Source of the DNA: Bacteroidota bacterium | GTDB taxonomy: Bacteria > Bacteroidota > Ignavibacteria > Kapaibacteriales > UBA2268 | Length of the DNA: 48,209 nt | NCBI GenBank assembly: GCA_024280675.1 | Contig: JAJRPT010000117.1 | Coordinates: 1-48,209, forward strand | Direction of reading: 5' to 3' | Part shown: positions 33,466-42,455 of the stretch, piece after piece | How positions within the stretch are numbered: the first letter of the stretch is position 1 | Layout of the letters: every line of letters begins with the position of its first letter | The notes under the pieces: generated by a model | The model's database searches: none | Told to the model about the DNA's origin: nothing | What the model saw: the letters and a program-made list of their open reading frames with translations, nothing else | Made by a program: the position numbers and the translations under genes

Positions 33466-34460
33466 AGCCAAGCTCCGCCACCCAGAAGATACTAAGCCAG
33501 ATAAAGAAACCCATTGGCGATGAGCTATTGGAGTTTAATACTTTTTTTAAAAAGAAATTAGAAACCGATGTTGCCTTGCTCAATATAATTCTGCGATATG
33601 TGACCAAGAAGAAGGGCAAGCAAATCCGGCCCATACTTGTTTTGCTAAGTGCGGGTATGTGCGGAGGTATTTGCCGGCGAACATACAACGGAGCTTCAAT
33701 GGTGGAGCTTCTGCACACCGCCACACTCATACACGACGACGTAATTGACAGTGCAAAGATACGCCGTGGGATAGCCTCGGTCAATTCTGAATGGAACAAC
33801 AAGATTGCCGTATTGGTCGGAGACTATTTACTATCGATGGGGCTTTTGAGTTCGATTGATTCAGATGAGTTCAAGTTTTTAAAATCCACATCTAAATCCG
33901 TCAAGGCAATGAGCGAATCAGAACTTATGTCATTGGACAAATCTAAAAAATTCAAAATAGACGAACCCACCTATCTCAAGATTATTAAAGGAAAGACGGC
34001 TACACTCATGGCAAGTTGCTGCGAGATAGGGGCAATTTCTGCAAATGACGACACCCACATCCAAGAAAAGATGGAAAGTTTTGGAATGAACCTCGGGATG
34101 GCATTTCAGCTCCGAGATGATTTATTTGATTACACAAGCAAGCGGTCAATTATTGGCAAGCCGGTGGGCAATGATCTTCGGGAGAAGAAGATGACCCTTC
34201 CTCTTATTCATGCACTAGGCAATTGCGAATCTTCACTCTCAAGTAAAATCATTAAGTCTATTAAAAAAGGTAAACTTACAAAATCTGAAATTTCTAAAAT
34301 AATATCATTTGTGAATGAATACGGAGGTGTGGATTACACACAAATATTGGCAAGCCAATACACTCACAATTCAAAGCAACTTATTTCGTCTTTTCCTGAG
34401 AGCAAATACAAAAGTGCTTTGGAAGAGCTTGGCGATTTCATTGTACAAAGAGAGTCGTGA
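33462..34460 (+). CDS. Polyprenyl diphosphate synthase (IspB-like)
   Basis: A 332-residue trans-prenyltransferase with both aspartate-rich motifs: the first in His-Asp-Asp-Val-Ile-Asp followed by Arg-Arg-Gly near residues 92-102, the second as Arg-Asp-Asp-Leu-Phe-Asp near 217-222. A Lys-Gly-Lys-Thr-Ala segment lies near 174-178. It extends farnesyl or geranylgeranyl diphosphate, most likely to make the side chain of menaquinone or another respiratory quinone used by NarI and others. Chain length cannot be read reliably from the sequence. It overlaps tatC as ATGA and is followed by a 187-bp gap with no clear feature. Confidence 0.92.
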   Translation: MKPSSATQKILSQIKKPIGDELLEFNTFFKKKLETDVALLNIILRYVTKKKGKQIRPILVLLSAGMCGGICRRTYNGASMVELLHTATLIHDDVIDSAKIRRGIASVNSEWNNKIAVLVGDYLLSMGLLSSIDSDEFKFLKSTSKSVKAMSESELMSLDKSKKFKIDEPTYLKIIKGKTATLMASCCEIGAISANDDTHIQEKMESFGMNLGMAFQLRDDLFDYTSKRSIIGKPVGNDLREKKMTLPLIHALGNCESSLSSKIIKSIKKGKLTKSEISKIISFVNEYGGVDYTQILASQYTHNSKQLISSFPESKYKSALEELGDFIVQRES

Positions 34461-34647
34461 TAAATTACTACTTTAATTCATGCCATGGTATGTTTTCATA
34501 AATCCTTTTGTGTGGATACTAAAATAGCTAATTTTCAAACAAAGCTGGCTCGTAATCAAAGATATTAGGCAAATAAAAAAAATAATTGGGAAAACATCTC
34601 TTCTTTTGCTAAATTGGTACAATTAAAAATAATAACAGGATAAATTA

Positions 34648-35361
34648 ATGATGAAAAACTTCAACAATCAAGACTCAACTAATATTGGAATCATGGGCGA
34701 TGCAGAACTGGCAAAAGCCCAGCTTGATTTTGTATCGAAGGCTTATGGCTGGATGGTTGCAGGGTTACTAACAACGGGCAGTATAGCTTGGTATATGTTC
34801 GATTCGGGTGCCTACCTCTACCTTCTCGACTCGATGATGTTTCTAATGATTGGGACGCTGGGACTTGTTTGGTTCATGTCATCACGCATTGACAAAATTA
34901 GTGCACAAACTGCCATGATTTTATTTATTGTTTATGCTGGGCTCTTAGGCGTGACCCTTTCCACTGTCTTTGCCATCTACAGCCTTGGCTCCATTGCCAA
35001 TGTATTCTTTGTCACAGCCGGCATGTTTGGGGCGATGAGTGCCTATGGTTACACCACCAAGAAAGATCTTTCTGGCGTGGGACGTTTCATGTTCATGGGT
35101 CTTGTCGGAATAATTCTCGCCTCCATCATGAACTTTTTCATTGCAAGTTCAGTTCTCCAGATGACAATATCATTTATCGGCGTGATAGTTTTTGCGGGTC
35201 TTGCAGCCTATGACACTCAAAAAATTAAGGAAATGTACACTCTTCAGTTTGAAGGGTCAGAAATTGCAACAAAGGGTGCAATTATGGGTGCATTAACTCT
35301 TTATCTTGATTTTATCAACATGTTCTTATTTCTTTTATATTTTCTAGGTGACAGAGATTAG
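34648..35361 (+). CDS. Bax inhibitor-1/YccA family membrane protein
   Basis: A 237-residue protein with seven hydrophobic segments and a hydrophilic N-terminus of about 30 residues that leads into Lys-Ala-Tyr-Gly-Trp-Met. The family signature near the end, Ala-Ala-Tyr-Asp-Thr-Gln-Lys-Ile-Lys, followed by Gly-Ala-Leu-Thr-Leu-Tyr-Leu-Asp-Phe-Ile-Asn-Met-Phe, is clear. Bacterial BI-1 proteins are pH-sensitive calcium leak channels or protease (FtsH) modulators. ATG codons at 34648 and 34651 are both possible starts. It is followed by a hairpin with a T-rich tail. Confidence 0.93.
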   Translation: MMKNFNNQDSTNIGIMGDAELAKAQLDFVSKAYGWMVAGLLTTGSIAWYMFDSGAYLYLLDSMMFLMIGTLGLVWFMSSRIDKISAQTAMILFIVYAGLLGVTLSTVFAIYSLGSIANVFFVTAGMFGAMSAYGYTTKKDLSGVGRFMFMGLVGIILASIMNFFIASSVLQMTISFIGVIVFAGLAAYDTQKIKEMYTLQFEGSEIATKGAIMGALTLYLDFINMFLFLLYFLGDRD

Positions 35362-35440
35362 TCAATAATTTCTATTTTTAAAAAATAATAATAAACAAAT
35401 TTTACTTTATAAGAGTAATTTTATTAATTTTGTAATCTGA

Positions 35441-35469
35441 TGGACTCCTGGGGGGGTCTATTTTTATTT
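35441..35469 (+). terminator. Hairpin and T-tract between BI-1 gene and nusA
   Basis: An 8-bp stem (35441-35448 with 35453-35460, including G-T pairs) with a 4-nt TGGG loop is followed by a T-rich tail (35459-35469). It is the only G+C-rich element in a very AT-rich 208-bp gap. It may end the BI-1 transcript. Just upstream, 35425-35432 reads TAATTTTG, a match to the TAnnTTTG promoter element. If that is the nusA operon promoter, the hairpin would lie at the very start of its transcript. Confidence 0.5.
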
Positions 35470-35569
35470 ACGGGTGCTTAATTTTCATATTTTTTTAATT
35501 GAAAACTCCACCTATAAAAATATATAATTTAGATTTTTTTTGACAATAAAATTTATTCGGAATTTAGTT

Positions 35570-37009
35570 ATGGCACGTCGTGCAAAGAAAAAGCCTGAGG
35601 TAGACAAAAAGCTCATAATCGAAGCTTTCACCGATATGGCAAAACACAATAATATCGACCGGGACTTACTCCAAGGAGTCTTGGAGGAGACAATCTCAAT
35701 GATTGTCCGCAAAAAATACGGTGCAGAGTCTAATTTTGATATAATAGTAAATATGGACAAAGGTGATATCGAGATATATCTTATGAAAGATATAGTCGAT
35801 GAGGTCTCTGATCCAGAGCTTGAGATAGGCATTGAAGAGGTCAGCAAATACACCAAAGAGGACGAATACGAAGTAGGCGATGAGTTTATCGAGGAGATAA
35901 CCCTCGACAACATTGCAGACAATTTTGGCAGACGACTAGTCTCCCTTGCCTCCCAGAATCTTAATCAAAGAATAAGAGAAATTGAAAAAGATCAGATATT
36001 CGAGGAGTATTCCAAGAAAGAAGGCGAGATAGTCGTTGGTGAGATTCACCAAGTCCGTCGTCACGACATCTTAGTAGTGATAGACAAAGTCGAGATGCGG
36101 ATCCCACGTGAGGAGCAAATCCCGAACGAATCTTACAAATTCAAAAAGAACCACAATGTCAAGGCAATCGTAAAAGAAGTCAAGCGTTCTGGTCAATCTG
36201 GTCATCCCGACATTATTCTTTCCCGAGCATCTGGTAAGTTCTTGGAAAGATTATTTGAGATTGAAATTCCTGAGATTTACGACGGAATCATCCAAATCAA
36301 ATCCATTGCTCGAGACCCAGGTGAACGGTCTAAGGTTGCCGTTGTATCATTTGATGACAGAGTCGATCCCGTTGGTGCTTGCGTTGGGATGAAAGGTGTC
36401 CGCATTCATTCAATCGTACGAGAGCTCAACAACGAAAACATTGATTTGATAGAATACGCCGACCAGGCAAATATATTCATCATGCGTGCTCTTTCTCCTG
36501 CCAAGGTCAAGAACATAGAAGTAAACGAAGAAACTAGAACTGCCAATGTAACACTGCCAGAGGATCAGGTATCCCTTGCCATTGGACGAAATGGTCAAAA
36601 TGTAAGGCTAGCCTCCCGACTTACCGGCTATCAAATCACGCTCGTCAAAGAGGGAGCCGAAGACATTGACATACAAGAATTTGCAGAAGAGCTTGGCGAT
36701 GATCTCCTTGGTGATTTGTTGCTTAACGAAATTAAAACTGCCAGAGAATTTCTAAATGCTCCTCTTGAACTCATAATGGGTTTCGAGGGTGTTACAAAAG
36801 ACATAATGATAGAGCTTCGCCAGATAATGCTGGGCGAATTCGACGAGGGCGAAGAAGACGAGATTTTGGCAAAGATAAACTTAATATCAAAAATTGCTGA
36901 GCAAGGCGAGGAAAAAGTCGAAGAAGGGGAAACCGAAGCTGGGCCAACAGACGAAGATACTTCTGAGGAAACCGCAGAAGAGAAATCGGACAAAGAAACC
37001 GAAGATTAA
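35570..37009 (+). CDS. nusA: Transcription termination/antitermination factor NusA
   Basis: A 479-residue RNA-polymerase-binding factor. It has an N-terminal domain (1 to about 125), an S1 domain (about 130-200) and two KH domains (about 210-345) with Val-Gly-Ala-Cys-Val-Gly-Met-Lys-Gly-Val-Arg and Ala-Ile-Gly-Arg-Asn-Gly-Gln-Asn-Val-Arg-Leu-Ala. A strongly acidic Glu-rich tail of about 40 residues follows. The ATG at 35570 starts Met-Ala-Arg-Arg-Ala-Lys-Lys; an in-frame TTG at 35540 is less likely. The usual upstream partner rimP is not next to it: a BI-1 gene and terminator precede. infB follows 28 bp later. Confidence 0.96.
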   Translation: MARRAKKKPEVDKKLIIEAFTDMAKHNNIDRDLLQGVLEETISMIVRKKYGAESNFDIIVNMDKGDIEIYLMKDIVDEVSDPELEIGIEEVSKYTKEDEYEVGDEFIEEITLDNIADNFGRRLVSLASQNLNQRIREIEKDQIFEEYSKKEGEIVVGEIHQVRRHDILVVIDKVEMRIPREEQIPNESYKFKKNHNVKAIVKEVKRSGQSGHPDIILSRASGKFLERLFEIEIPEIYDGIIQIKSIARDPGERSKVAVVSFDDRVDPVGACVGMKGVRIHSIVRELNNENIDLIEYADQANIFIMRALSPAKVKNIEVNEETRTANVTLPEDQVSLAIGRNGQNVRLASRLTGYQITLVKEGAEDIDIQEFAEELGDDLLGDLLLNEIKTAREFLNAPLELIMGFEGVTKDIMIELRQIMLGEFDEGEEDEILAKINLISKIAEQGEEKVEEGETEAGPTDEDTSEETAEEKSDKETED

Positions 37010-37037
37010 ATTATAATTAGGAAACAACTAAGAATTT

Positions 37038-39767
37038 ATGGCTGAGAAAAAAATAAGACTCTTTAAGATTGCCTCTGAGATTAACATTGGAAAAGATGCA
37101 ATAGTCGAACACCTTAAGACCAAAGGTCTTGAGCTGGAGAATAAATCTACGGCAATTCTAACGCCCCAGATGATTGAAGCTGTTTATGACAAGTTCAAAA
37201 AAGAAAAAAGAGCCGTAGAGGTTCAAAGAGAAAAAGTCCAAAAACAAAAGGACATTCATAAATCCCTAAGCGATACTGCCAACGAGAAAAATGAGATCCT
37301 GGTCGAGGAGCCTGACACTTCTAAAGAAGATACCCTAGAGCAAGCCAAAAAAGAAAAGGAAACAAAAAGAAAAAATCTTCTTGCAATGCTAGAGGAAATT
37401 CCTGAGACCGAAGAAGAAATCATCATTCCTCCTAAGACAAAAGAAAAAGTAGTAAAAGAAAAGCAAGTAGGAAAAGTAAAAGAAAAAGTAACAGAAAAAA
37501 CACAAGATAAAAAGGACGAGGACAAAACTGAACCACCTGCTCCAAAAGAAGAGAACGATACCCAAGAGAAAAAACTAAAAGTGGGTCATAAGTCCAAGCT
37601 AAAGGGACTTACCGTGGTTGGCAAGATTGAAGTAAAAAAAGAAGTTAAGCCAAATCATAAATCCCGAAAAGGCAAAGACAATAAAAATAAAAAAGGCCAA
37701 GTTGTGGTGGAGCAATCTCCTTCAACCCTAAAGAGACGAAAAAAACGCATTGGCACAGTCGATATTGCAGCCGAAGTATCCAAAAAAGAAAACACAGAAC
37801 AATCCCCTCATGGCAAGAAGGGTAAAAAGAAAAAGCGTAAATCAATTCGTGAACAAATTAATCCCGAAGACGTATCCAGGGCAATCAAGCAAACACTAGC
37901 AGGAATGGGCGAGGGAGCGTCCACCTCAGCTCGTGCAAAACACAGAGCCAAGAAAAAAGAAGACACCCAAGAAAAGCAATCAATCATCGACAAGGAATCC
38001 GAAAGGGAAAAACAAACACTAAGCCTCACCGAATTTGTGACCACTGGCGATTTAGCCAATCTTATGCAAATAAATACTAACGAGATTATTCTCAAATGTA
38101 TGGAGCTTGGTCTGATGGTCACCATAAACCAAAGGTTGAACAAAGACGCAATAGAGCTAATAGCTGGTGATTTTAATTTTGAGATTATATTCCTGGAAGA
38201 ACAAACCGAAAGCATTCTCGAAGACGCTCCAGACCCTGAAGAAACATTAGTCTCAAGACCTCCTATAGTAACAATAATGGGTCATGTCGATCACGGTAAA
38301 ACATCTCTTTTGGACTATATAAGAAAAACACGAGTGACCTTAGGCGAATCAGGTGGCATCACTCAACACCTTGGAGCTTATGGAGTTATCCACAATGAAA
38401 AACATATCACATTCCTCGACACACCAGGTCACCAAGCATTTACCGCAATGAGGGCCAGGGGTGCACAAATAACTGATATTGTTGTATTAGTGATTGCCGC
38501 CGACGACTCAGTTATGCCACAGACAAAGGAAGCCATATCCCACGCCCAAGCCGCCGAAGTACCAATAGTAGTGGCTATCAACAAAATTGACCGCCCAGAG
38601 GCAAACCCCGACCGCATCAAACAACAGCTCTCCGAAGAAGGAGTCTTGGTTGAAGATTGGGGCGGCAAGGTCCAGTGCAGTGAGATTTCTGCAAAGACTG
38701 GGCAAAACATAGATAGTCTTCTGGAAAATATTTTACTTGAATCGGAAATGATAGAAATCAAGGCAAACCCTAATAGAAAAGCCAGAGCAACCGTAGTTGA
38801 AGCTCACATGGACAAAGGCCTTGGGCCAATTTCAACAGTTGTAATCCAAAAAGGTACGCTCAAAGTTGGTGATATTTTTGTTGCTGGCTCATCCTCTGGG
38901 CGTGTTCGTGTATTGATGAACGAAAACAATAACAGATTAAAATCGGTTGGACCTTCGACCCCGGTTAGAATTGTGGGCTCAGACATTGTGCCAAGTGCGG
39001 GAGACGTTCTAGTTGTTGTTGATTCAGAGAGCGAAGCAAAAAGGGTAGCAACAAAAAGAATGCAGATGCAACGAGAGCAGGAGCTTCGCCAGATTCGTCA
39101 CACAACATTGGATGATATTTCAAAAAGTATTGCTCTTGGCGGAATTGTCGATTTAAAAATCATATTAAAAGCCGATGTTTCCGGCTCAATCGAAGCACTT
39201 TCTGACGAATTGCAAAAACTCTCCCATGACGAGGTTAGAGTCGTAATTCTTCACAAAGACGTGGGTCAGATAAACGAATCAGATGTTGGGCTTGCCCTTG
39301 CCTCAGATGCTGTATTGATTGGCTTCCACACAAGTACAACTGCAAAAGCCAAAAAAATGGCCGACAGAGAGAAAGTCGAGATTCGCAATTATGAAATCAT
39401 TTACGATGCGATAAACGACATTCATCTGGCAGTCGAGGGTATGCTCCGCCCAGAAGTGAGCGAAGACACCGTAGGTGAAGCCGAGATTAGAGCTGTTTTC
39501 AAACTAGGCAGAACTGCAAAAATTGCTGGATGCAAGGTCATTTCAGGAAAAATACTACGCTCGGGCAGGGCCAGAATATTGCGTGATGGTCTGAAAATCC
39601 ACCAATCAAACATTGCCTCTCTCAAAAGAGAGAAAAACGACGCAAAAGAAGTTGCCGAGGGTTATGAATGCGGCATCATGGTGTCTGGATTTAACGACTA
39701 TCAAGATGGCGACATAATCCAAACATTCAAAGTAGTGGAAACCAAACGAACTTTAGATAAAAAATAA
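37038..39767 (+). CDS. infB: Translation initiation factor IF-2
   Basis: A 909-residue GTPase that brings initiator tRNA to the 30S subunit. An IF2_N module lies at residues 1-55. A long Lys/Glu-rich disordered linker follows (about 55-290, with many Lys-Glu and Lys-Lys runs), then a second IF2_N-like module near 330-385. The GTPase motifs are Gly-His-Val-Asp-His-Gly-Lys-Thr near 414, Asp-Thr-Pro-Gly-His near 461 and Asn-Lys-Ile-Asp near 515. Domains II, III and IV follow. It belongs to the nusA-infB-rbfA-truB transcription/translation operon; its stop overlaps the rbfA start as TAATG. Confidence 0.97.
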   Translation: MAEKKIRLFKIASEINIGKDAIVEHLKTKGLELENKSTAILTPQMIEAVYDKFKKEKRAVEVQREKVQKQKDIHKSLSDTANEKNEILVEEPDTSKEDTLEQAKKEKETKRKNLLAMLEEIPETEEEIIIPPKTKEKVVKEKQVGKVKEKVTEKTQDKKDEDKTEPPAPKEENDTQEKKLKVGHKSKLKGLTVVGKIEVKKEVKPNHKSRKGKDNKNKKGQVVVEQSPSTLKRRKKRIGTVDIAAEVSKKENTEQSPHGKKGKKKKRKSIREQINPEDVSRAIKQTLAGMGEGASTSARAKHRAKKKEDTQEKQSIIDKESEREKQTLSLTEFVTTGDLANLMQINTNEIILKCMELGLMVTINQRLNKDAIELIAGDFNFEIIFLEEQTESILEDAPDPEETLVSRPPIVTIMGHVDHGKTSLLDYIRKTRVTLGESGGITQHLGAYGVIHNEKHITFLDTPGHQAFTAMRARGAQITDIVVLVIAADDSVMPQTKEAISHAQAAEVPIVVAINKIDRPEANPDRIKQQLSEEGVLVEDWGGKVQCSEISAKTGQNIDSLLENILLESEMIEIKANPNRKARATVVEAHMDKGLGPISTVVIQKGTLKVGDIFVAGSSSGRVRVLMNENNNRLKSVGPSTPVRIVGSDIVPSAGDVLVVVDSESEAKRVATKRMQMQREQELRQIRHTTLDDISKSIALGGIVDLKIILKADVSGSIEALSDELQKLSHDEVRVVILHKDVGQINESDVGLALASDAVLIGFHTSTTAKAKKMADREKVEIRNYEIIYDAINDIHLAVEGMLRPEVSEDTVGEAEIRAVFKLGRTAKIAGCKVISGKILRSGRARILRDGLKIHQSNIASLKREKNDAKEVAEGYECGIMVSGFNDYQDGDIIQTFKVVETKRTLDKK

Positions 39768-40105
39768 TGTCATTGCGTCAAGAAAAAATAGCGAGCCTAA
39801 TTAAAAAAGCTATAGCCATGCCAATTAACGACTTAGCACGTTCACTTAGCACAGGTTCTTTTGCGACAGTCACGAGCGTTAAAGTTTCTAGCGACCTTGG
39901 AATAGCCAAAATATATTTGTCGATTATGGGTGGCAAGAAAACACCACTCGAACTACTTGCACTTATCGAATCCAGAAAATCTACTTTGCGACATTCTTTG
40001 GCAAAATCTGTACGTTTGAAATTTGTACCTGAGATACGAATTTTCCTCGATGACACATTCGAGCAGATGGAACGAGTCCAACAACTACTAGACAAGAGCA
40101 AATAA
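39767..40105 (+). CDS. rbfA: 30S ribosome-binding (maturation) factor A
   Basis: A 112-residue KH-like protein needed for late 16S rRNA processing and cold adaptation. Recognisable parts are the start Arg-Gln-Glu-Lys-Ile-Ala-Ser-Leu-Ile, the Thr-Ser-Val-Lys-Val-Ser-Ser-Asp-Leu segment near residues 36-44, the Ile-Tyr-Leu-Ser-Ile strand and the C-terminal Val-Pro-Glu-Ile-Arg-Ile-Phe-Leu-Asp-Asp-Thr. Both ends overlap neighbours as TAATG (infB upstream, truB downstream), so translation is probably coupled. Confidence 0.93.
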   Translation: MSLRQEKIASLIKKAIAMPINDLARSLSTGSFATVTSVKVSSDLGIAKIYLSIMGGKKTPLELLALIESRKSTLRHSLAKSVRLKFVPEIRIFLDDTFEQMERVQQLLDKSK

Positions 40106-40836
40106 TGAAGTTCCTCACAAGAGAACTAATTGGCTCGCTGGGTCCAGAAGAGATTAGAAATGTTGCCCAGCAGAGCGGTCTTTTTTTGCTAATCGACAAG
40201 GATTTGAAATGGACATCATTCAACGTGATTGGAAAACTTAGGGGGATATTGGGGATAAGAAAGATTGGGCATGCTGGCACACTCGACCCGCTTGCTAGTG
40301 GATTATTACTCTTGGGGATTGGCAGAGGAACCAAGAAATTGGGCGAGCTGACTGCTTTGGACAAAGTATATTCGGGTGAGATCAAGTTGGGCGCAAAGAC
40401 TGAGAGTGATGACAGAGAATACCCAGAAACCTGGCTTGCAGATTGCTCAGCAATTAATGAAATTGAGATTGAAAAAGTAAGAAAAGAATTTGTGGGGAAA
40501 ATATCACAATTACCTCCACGCTTTTCTGCAAAGAAGATTAAGGGTCGCAAGATGTATGATATGGCTCGAAAAGGTCAGCACTTCGAACGAACAGAATCTA
40601 TTGTAGAGCTTCATTCTTTTGATATTTTGGAGTACAAAGACACAATTATAAAATTCAGAATTCACTGCTCAAAGGGGACTTACATAAGAGCCATTGCCAG
40701 AGATTTTGGAGACAAGTTAGGAGTTGGAGGATATTTGTATTCTTTGAGGCGTGAAAAAATTGCTAATTTTGACATATCCGATGCGGTAACAATTTCTGAA
40801 ATAAATGAGATGCTATCATCTGAAAAATCTATTTAG
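40105..40836 (+). CDS. truB: tRNA pseudouridine-55 synthase
   Basis: A 243-residue enzyme making pseudouridine 55 in the T loop of tRNAs. The catalytic motif His-Ala-Gly-Thr-Leu-Asp-Pro-Leu-Ala-Ser-Gly-Leu lies near residues 52-63, with the catalytic Asp at about 57. Further landmarks are Pro-Pro-Arg-Phe-Ser-Ala-Lys-Lys near 137-144 and Cys-Ser-Lys-Gly-Thr-Tyr-Ile-Arg near 190-197. The long C-terminal PUA domain of some homologues is missing, as in compact bacterial forms. ribF begins 8 bp downstream. Confidence 0.95.
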   Translation: MKFLTRELIGSLGPEEIRNVAQQSGLFLLIDKDLKWTSFNVIGKLRGILGIRKIGHAGTLDPLASGLLLLGIGRGTKKLGELTALDKVYSGEIKLGAKTESDDREYPETWLADCSAINEIEIEKVRKEFVGKISQLPPRFSAKKIKGRKMYDMARKGQHFERTESIVELHSFDILEYKDTIIKFRIHCSKGTYIRAIARDFGDKLGVGGYLYSLRREKIANFDISDAVTISEINEMLSSEKSI

Positions 40837-40844
40837 AACTAGAT

Positions 40845-41783
40845 ATGAATATTTACAGAAGCATAGACGAGGTTCCTTACGACAAAAACACTGTTCTTGC
40901 CGTCGGTTCATTCGACGGTTTACACCTTGGTCATTTGTCAGTATTGGAGCGTTTGATAGATCTCAGCGAAGAAGACAACTTGCGAAACTTACTCGTAACA
41001 TTCGACCCACACCCGCAAGTCTTTTTCCAATCCCAGACTGGTATTCCATTTTCATTATTAACCACAAGCCAAGAAAAAATTTCAACACTAGAAGATTTAG
41101 GAATCGACAATGTATTAATACTTAGCTTCGATAAGAAATTTTCTCAAACATCAGCAAATGATTTCGTTGAGCAATCTTTGGTAGGGTCTATTGGTGTGGA
41201 AAAAATAATTATTGGCTACGATCATTTTTTTGGAAAAGACAGATCGGGCGACATTGAACTGCTAAAAAAACTTAAAGCCAAGCACCATTTTGAGATCGAG
41301 CGAATCGAGGCATTTGCTCAGAATGAAACAGTATTTTCTAGCACAGAGATTAGATTAACCCTTGCCAGTGGCGATCTCATCTCTGCCAACATGATGCTTG
41401 GTCGCCCCTATTCAATTTCTGGAGTGGTCAAAGAGGGCGAAAAAAGAGGGCGTACTATTGGATTCCCCACAGCAAATATTTACCCACAAGACCCGAACAA
41501 GCTGATATTAATGTCTGGAGTTTATGCCGTCAGCACAATGCACTGTGATAAACTGCTTTATGGGATGGCAAATATCGGCACTCGTCCAACTTTCGGGGGC
41601 GAGCAAAAGCAGTTAATAGAAGTGAATTTCTTTGATTTCTCAGAAAATCTTTACGGCAAGGAAATGAGCATTAATTTTCATCATTTTCTTAGGATGGAAA
41701 GAAAGTTTGAATCAAGCTCTCAATTAAGCACTCAAATCCAAAGCGATGAAAGCCAATGCAGAGAATTATTCAACATTAATTAA
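40845..41783 (+). CDS. ribF: Bifunctional riboflavin kinase / FAD synthetase
   Basis: A 312-residue enzyme making FMN and FAD. The N-terminal FAD synthetase half contains Gly-Ser-Phe-Asp-Gly-Leu-His-Leu-Gly-His near residues 22-31, Thr-Phe-Asp-Pro-His-Pro near 52-57 and Gly-Tyr-Asp-His-Phe-Phe-Gly near 125-131. The C-terminal kinase half (about 180-310) contains Gly-Arg-Thr-Ile-Gly-Phe-Pro-Thr-Ala-Asn and Asn-Ile-Gly-Thr-Arg-Pro-Thr-Phe. It follows truB by 8 bp. The standard order truB-ribF-rpsO is kept. Confidence 0.96.
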   Translation: MNIYRSIDEVPYDKNTVLAVGSFDGLHLGHLSVLERLIDLSEEDNLRNLLVTFDPHPQVFFQSQTGIPFSLLTTSQEKISTLEDLGIDNVLILSFDKKFSQTSANDFVEQSLVGSIGVEKIIIGYDHFFGKDRSGDIELLKKLKAKHHFEIERIEAFAQNETVFSSTEIRLTLASGDLISANMMLGRPYSISGVVKEGEKRGRTIGFPTANIYPQDPNKLILMSGVYAVSTMHCDKLLYGMANIGTRPTFGGEQKQLIEVNFFDFSENLYGKEMSINFHHFLRMERKFESSSQLSTQIQSDESQCRELFNIN

Positions 41784-41812
41784 TTTTATTTTATTTAATG
41801 TATTTTTTTCAT

Positions 41813-41820
41813 TAACTTTG
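41813..41820 (+). promoter_or_regulatory. Candidate -7 element of an rpsO promoter
   Basis: TAACTTTG matches the Bacteroidota TAnnTTTG consensus and lies 52 bp before the rpsO ATG in an 88-bp AT-rich gap. No convincing TTTG -33 element is seen about 20 bp upstream, which lowers confidence. An imperfect inverted repeat (TTAATG ... CATTAA, 41795-41815) overlaps it. Confidence 0.3.
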
Positions 41821-41871
41821 TTTTTTGTATTCAAACAAATATTTTGGAAAATAATAAATGGAAAGCGATAA

Positions 41872-42138
41872 ATGGTAAGTGTTCAAGAGAAAAAAGAGCT
41901 TGTGGAAAAATTTGGCGGAGACACCAAAAACACAGGCAAGCCCGAAGTACAAATAGCTATCTTAACATCGAGAATCAAAGATTTAACAGCTCATGTTGGC
42001 ATCCATAAAAAAGACAATCACACACGTCGTGGTCTAATTGCACTGGTATCAAAGAGGCGTAAGTTGCTTTCTTATCTGCAGAATCGCCATATTGAACGCT
42101 ATAGAGTTATCATTGCCGAACTAGGATTACGAAAATAG
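41872..42138 (+). CDS. rpsO: 30S ribosomal protein S15
   Basis: An 88-residue protein of four helices that binds the central domain of 16S rRNA. The family pattern is complete: Thr-Gly-Lys-Pro-Glu-Val-Gln-Ile-Ala near residues 22-31, Ile-Leu-Thr-x-Arg-Ile, then Leu-Thr-Ala-His, His-Lys-Lys-Asp-Asn-His-Thr-Arg-Arg-Gly-Leu and a basic Lys-Arg-Arg-Lys-Leu-Leu-x-Tyr-Leu segment. It is followed by a small hairpin and a tandem repeat, then pnp. rpsO-pnp is a classic gene pair. Confidence 0.97.
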   Translation: MVSVQEKKELVEKFGGDTKNTGKPEVQIAILTSRIKDLTAHVGIHKKDNHTRRGLIALVSKRRKLLSYLQNRHIERYRVIIAELGLRK

Positions 42139-42156
42139 GTCACGCCATGACTTTTT
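42137..42156 (+). terminator. Short hairpin and T-run at the end of rpsO
   Basis: A 6-bp stem (42137-42142 with 42148-42153, one G-T pair) with a 5-nt loop and five Ts overlaps the rpsO stop codon. It is small but in the right place for partial termination before pnp. Its tail runs straight into the tandem repeat. Confidence 0.4.
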
Positions 42157-42274
42157 AAAGGTGGGTTGCAGAAGGTGGGTTAGTAGAAGGTGGGTTGCAG
42201 AAAGGTGGGTTGTAGAAGATGGGTTGCAGAAGGTGGGTTAGTAGAAAGTCGGGTTGTAGAAAGGTGGGCTGTAT
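42157..42274. repeat. Eight-unit 14-15-bp G-rich tandem repeat between rpsO and pnp
   Basis: Eight imperfect units follow each other without gaps, with consensus AAAGGTGGGTTGTAG. Units start at 42157, 42172, 42187, 42201, 42216, 42230, 42245 and 42260. Two unit endings alternate: a TTGCAG/TTGTAG type and a TTAGTAG type. The G-runs all lie on the coding strand, at about 15-bp spacing. Mixed unit lengths of 14 and 15 shift the reading frame, so this is not a coding repeat. The rest of the gap (42275-42455) is AT-rich with a small TGTCC/GGACA hairpin at about 42337-42349, and I see nothing else in it. Confidence 0.92.
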
Positions 42275-42455
42275 AGTATGTGCGGGGCTATAAATATTTG
42301 GCATTGATTGACAATTCCGAATTGCCTCTGGTAAAATGTCCACAGGACAAAAACAATATGAATTCATATCGGAAAAATTAAATAGAAAGTGTTTTACAGT
42401 CATTATGGTGAAAAATATTCCCTAATGGCTTTTTTTTTAAAAAAATATATATAAT

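Noticed and set aside
34461..34647. Promoter or small RNA in the gap before the BI-1 gene
   Set aside because: AT-rich with near matches to a promoter only; nothing convincing.
42155..42403. Minus-strand frame across the G-rich repeat giving a Pro/Asn-rich peptide
   Set aside because: Unit lengths of 14 and 15 bp shift frames, the peptide has no family resemblance and there is no supporting context.
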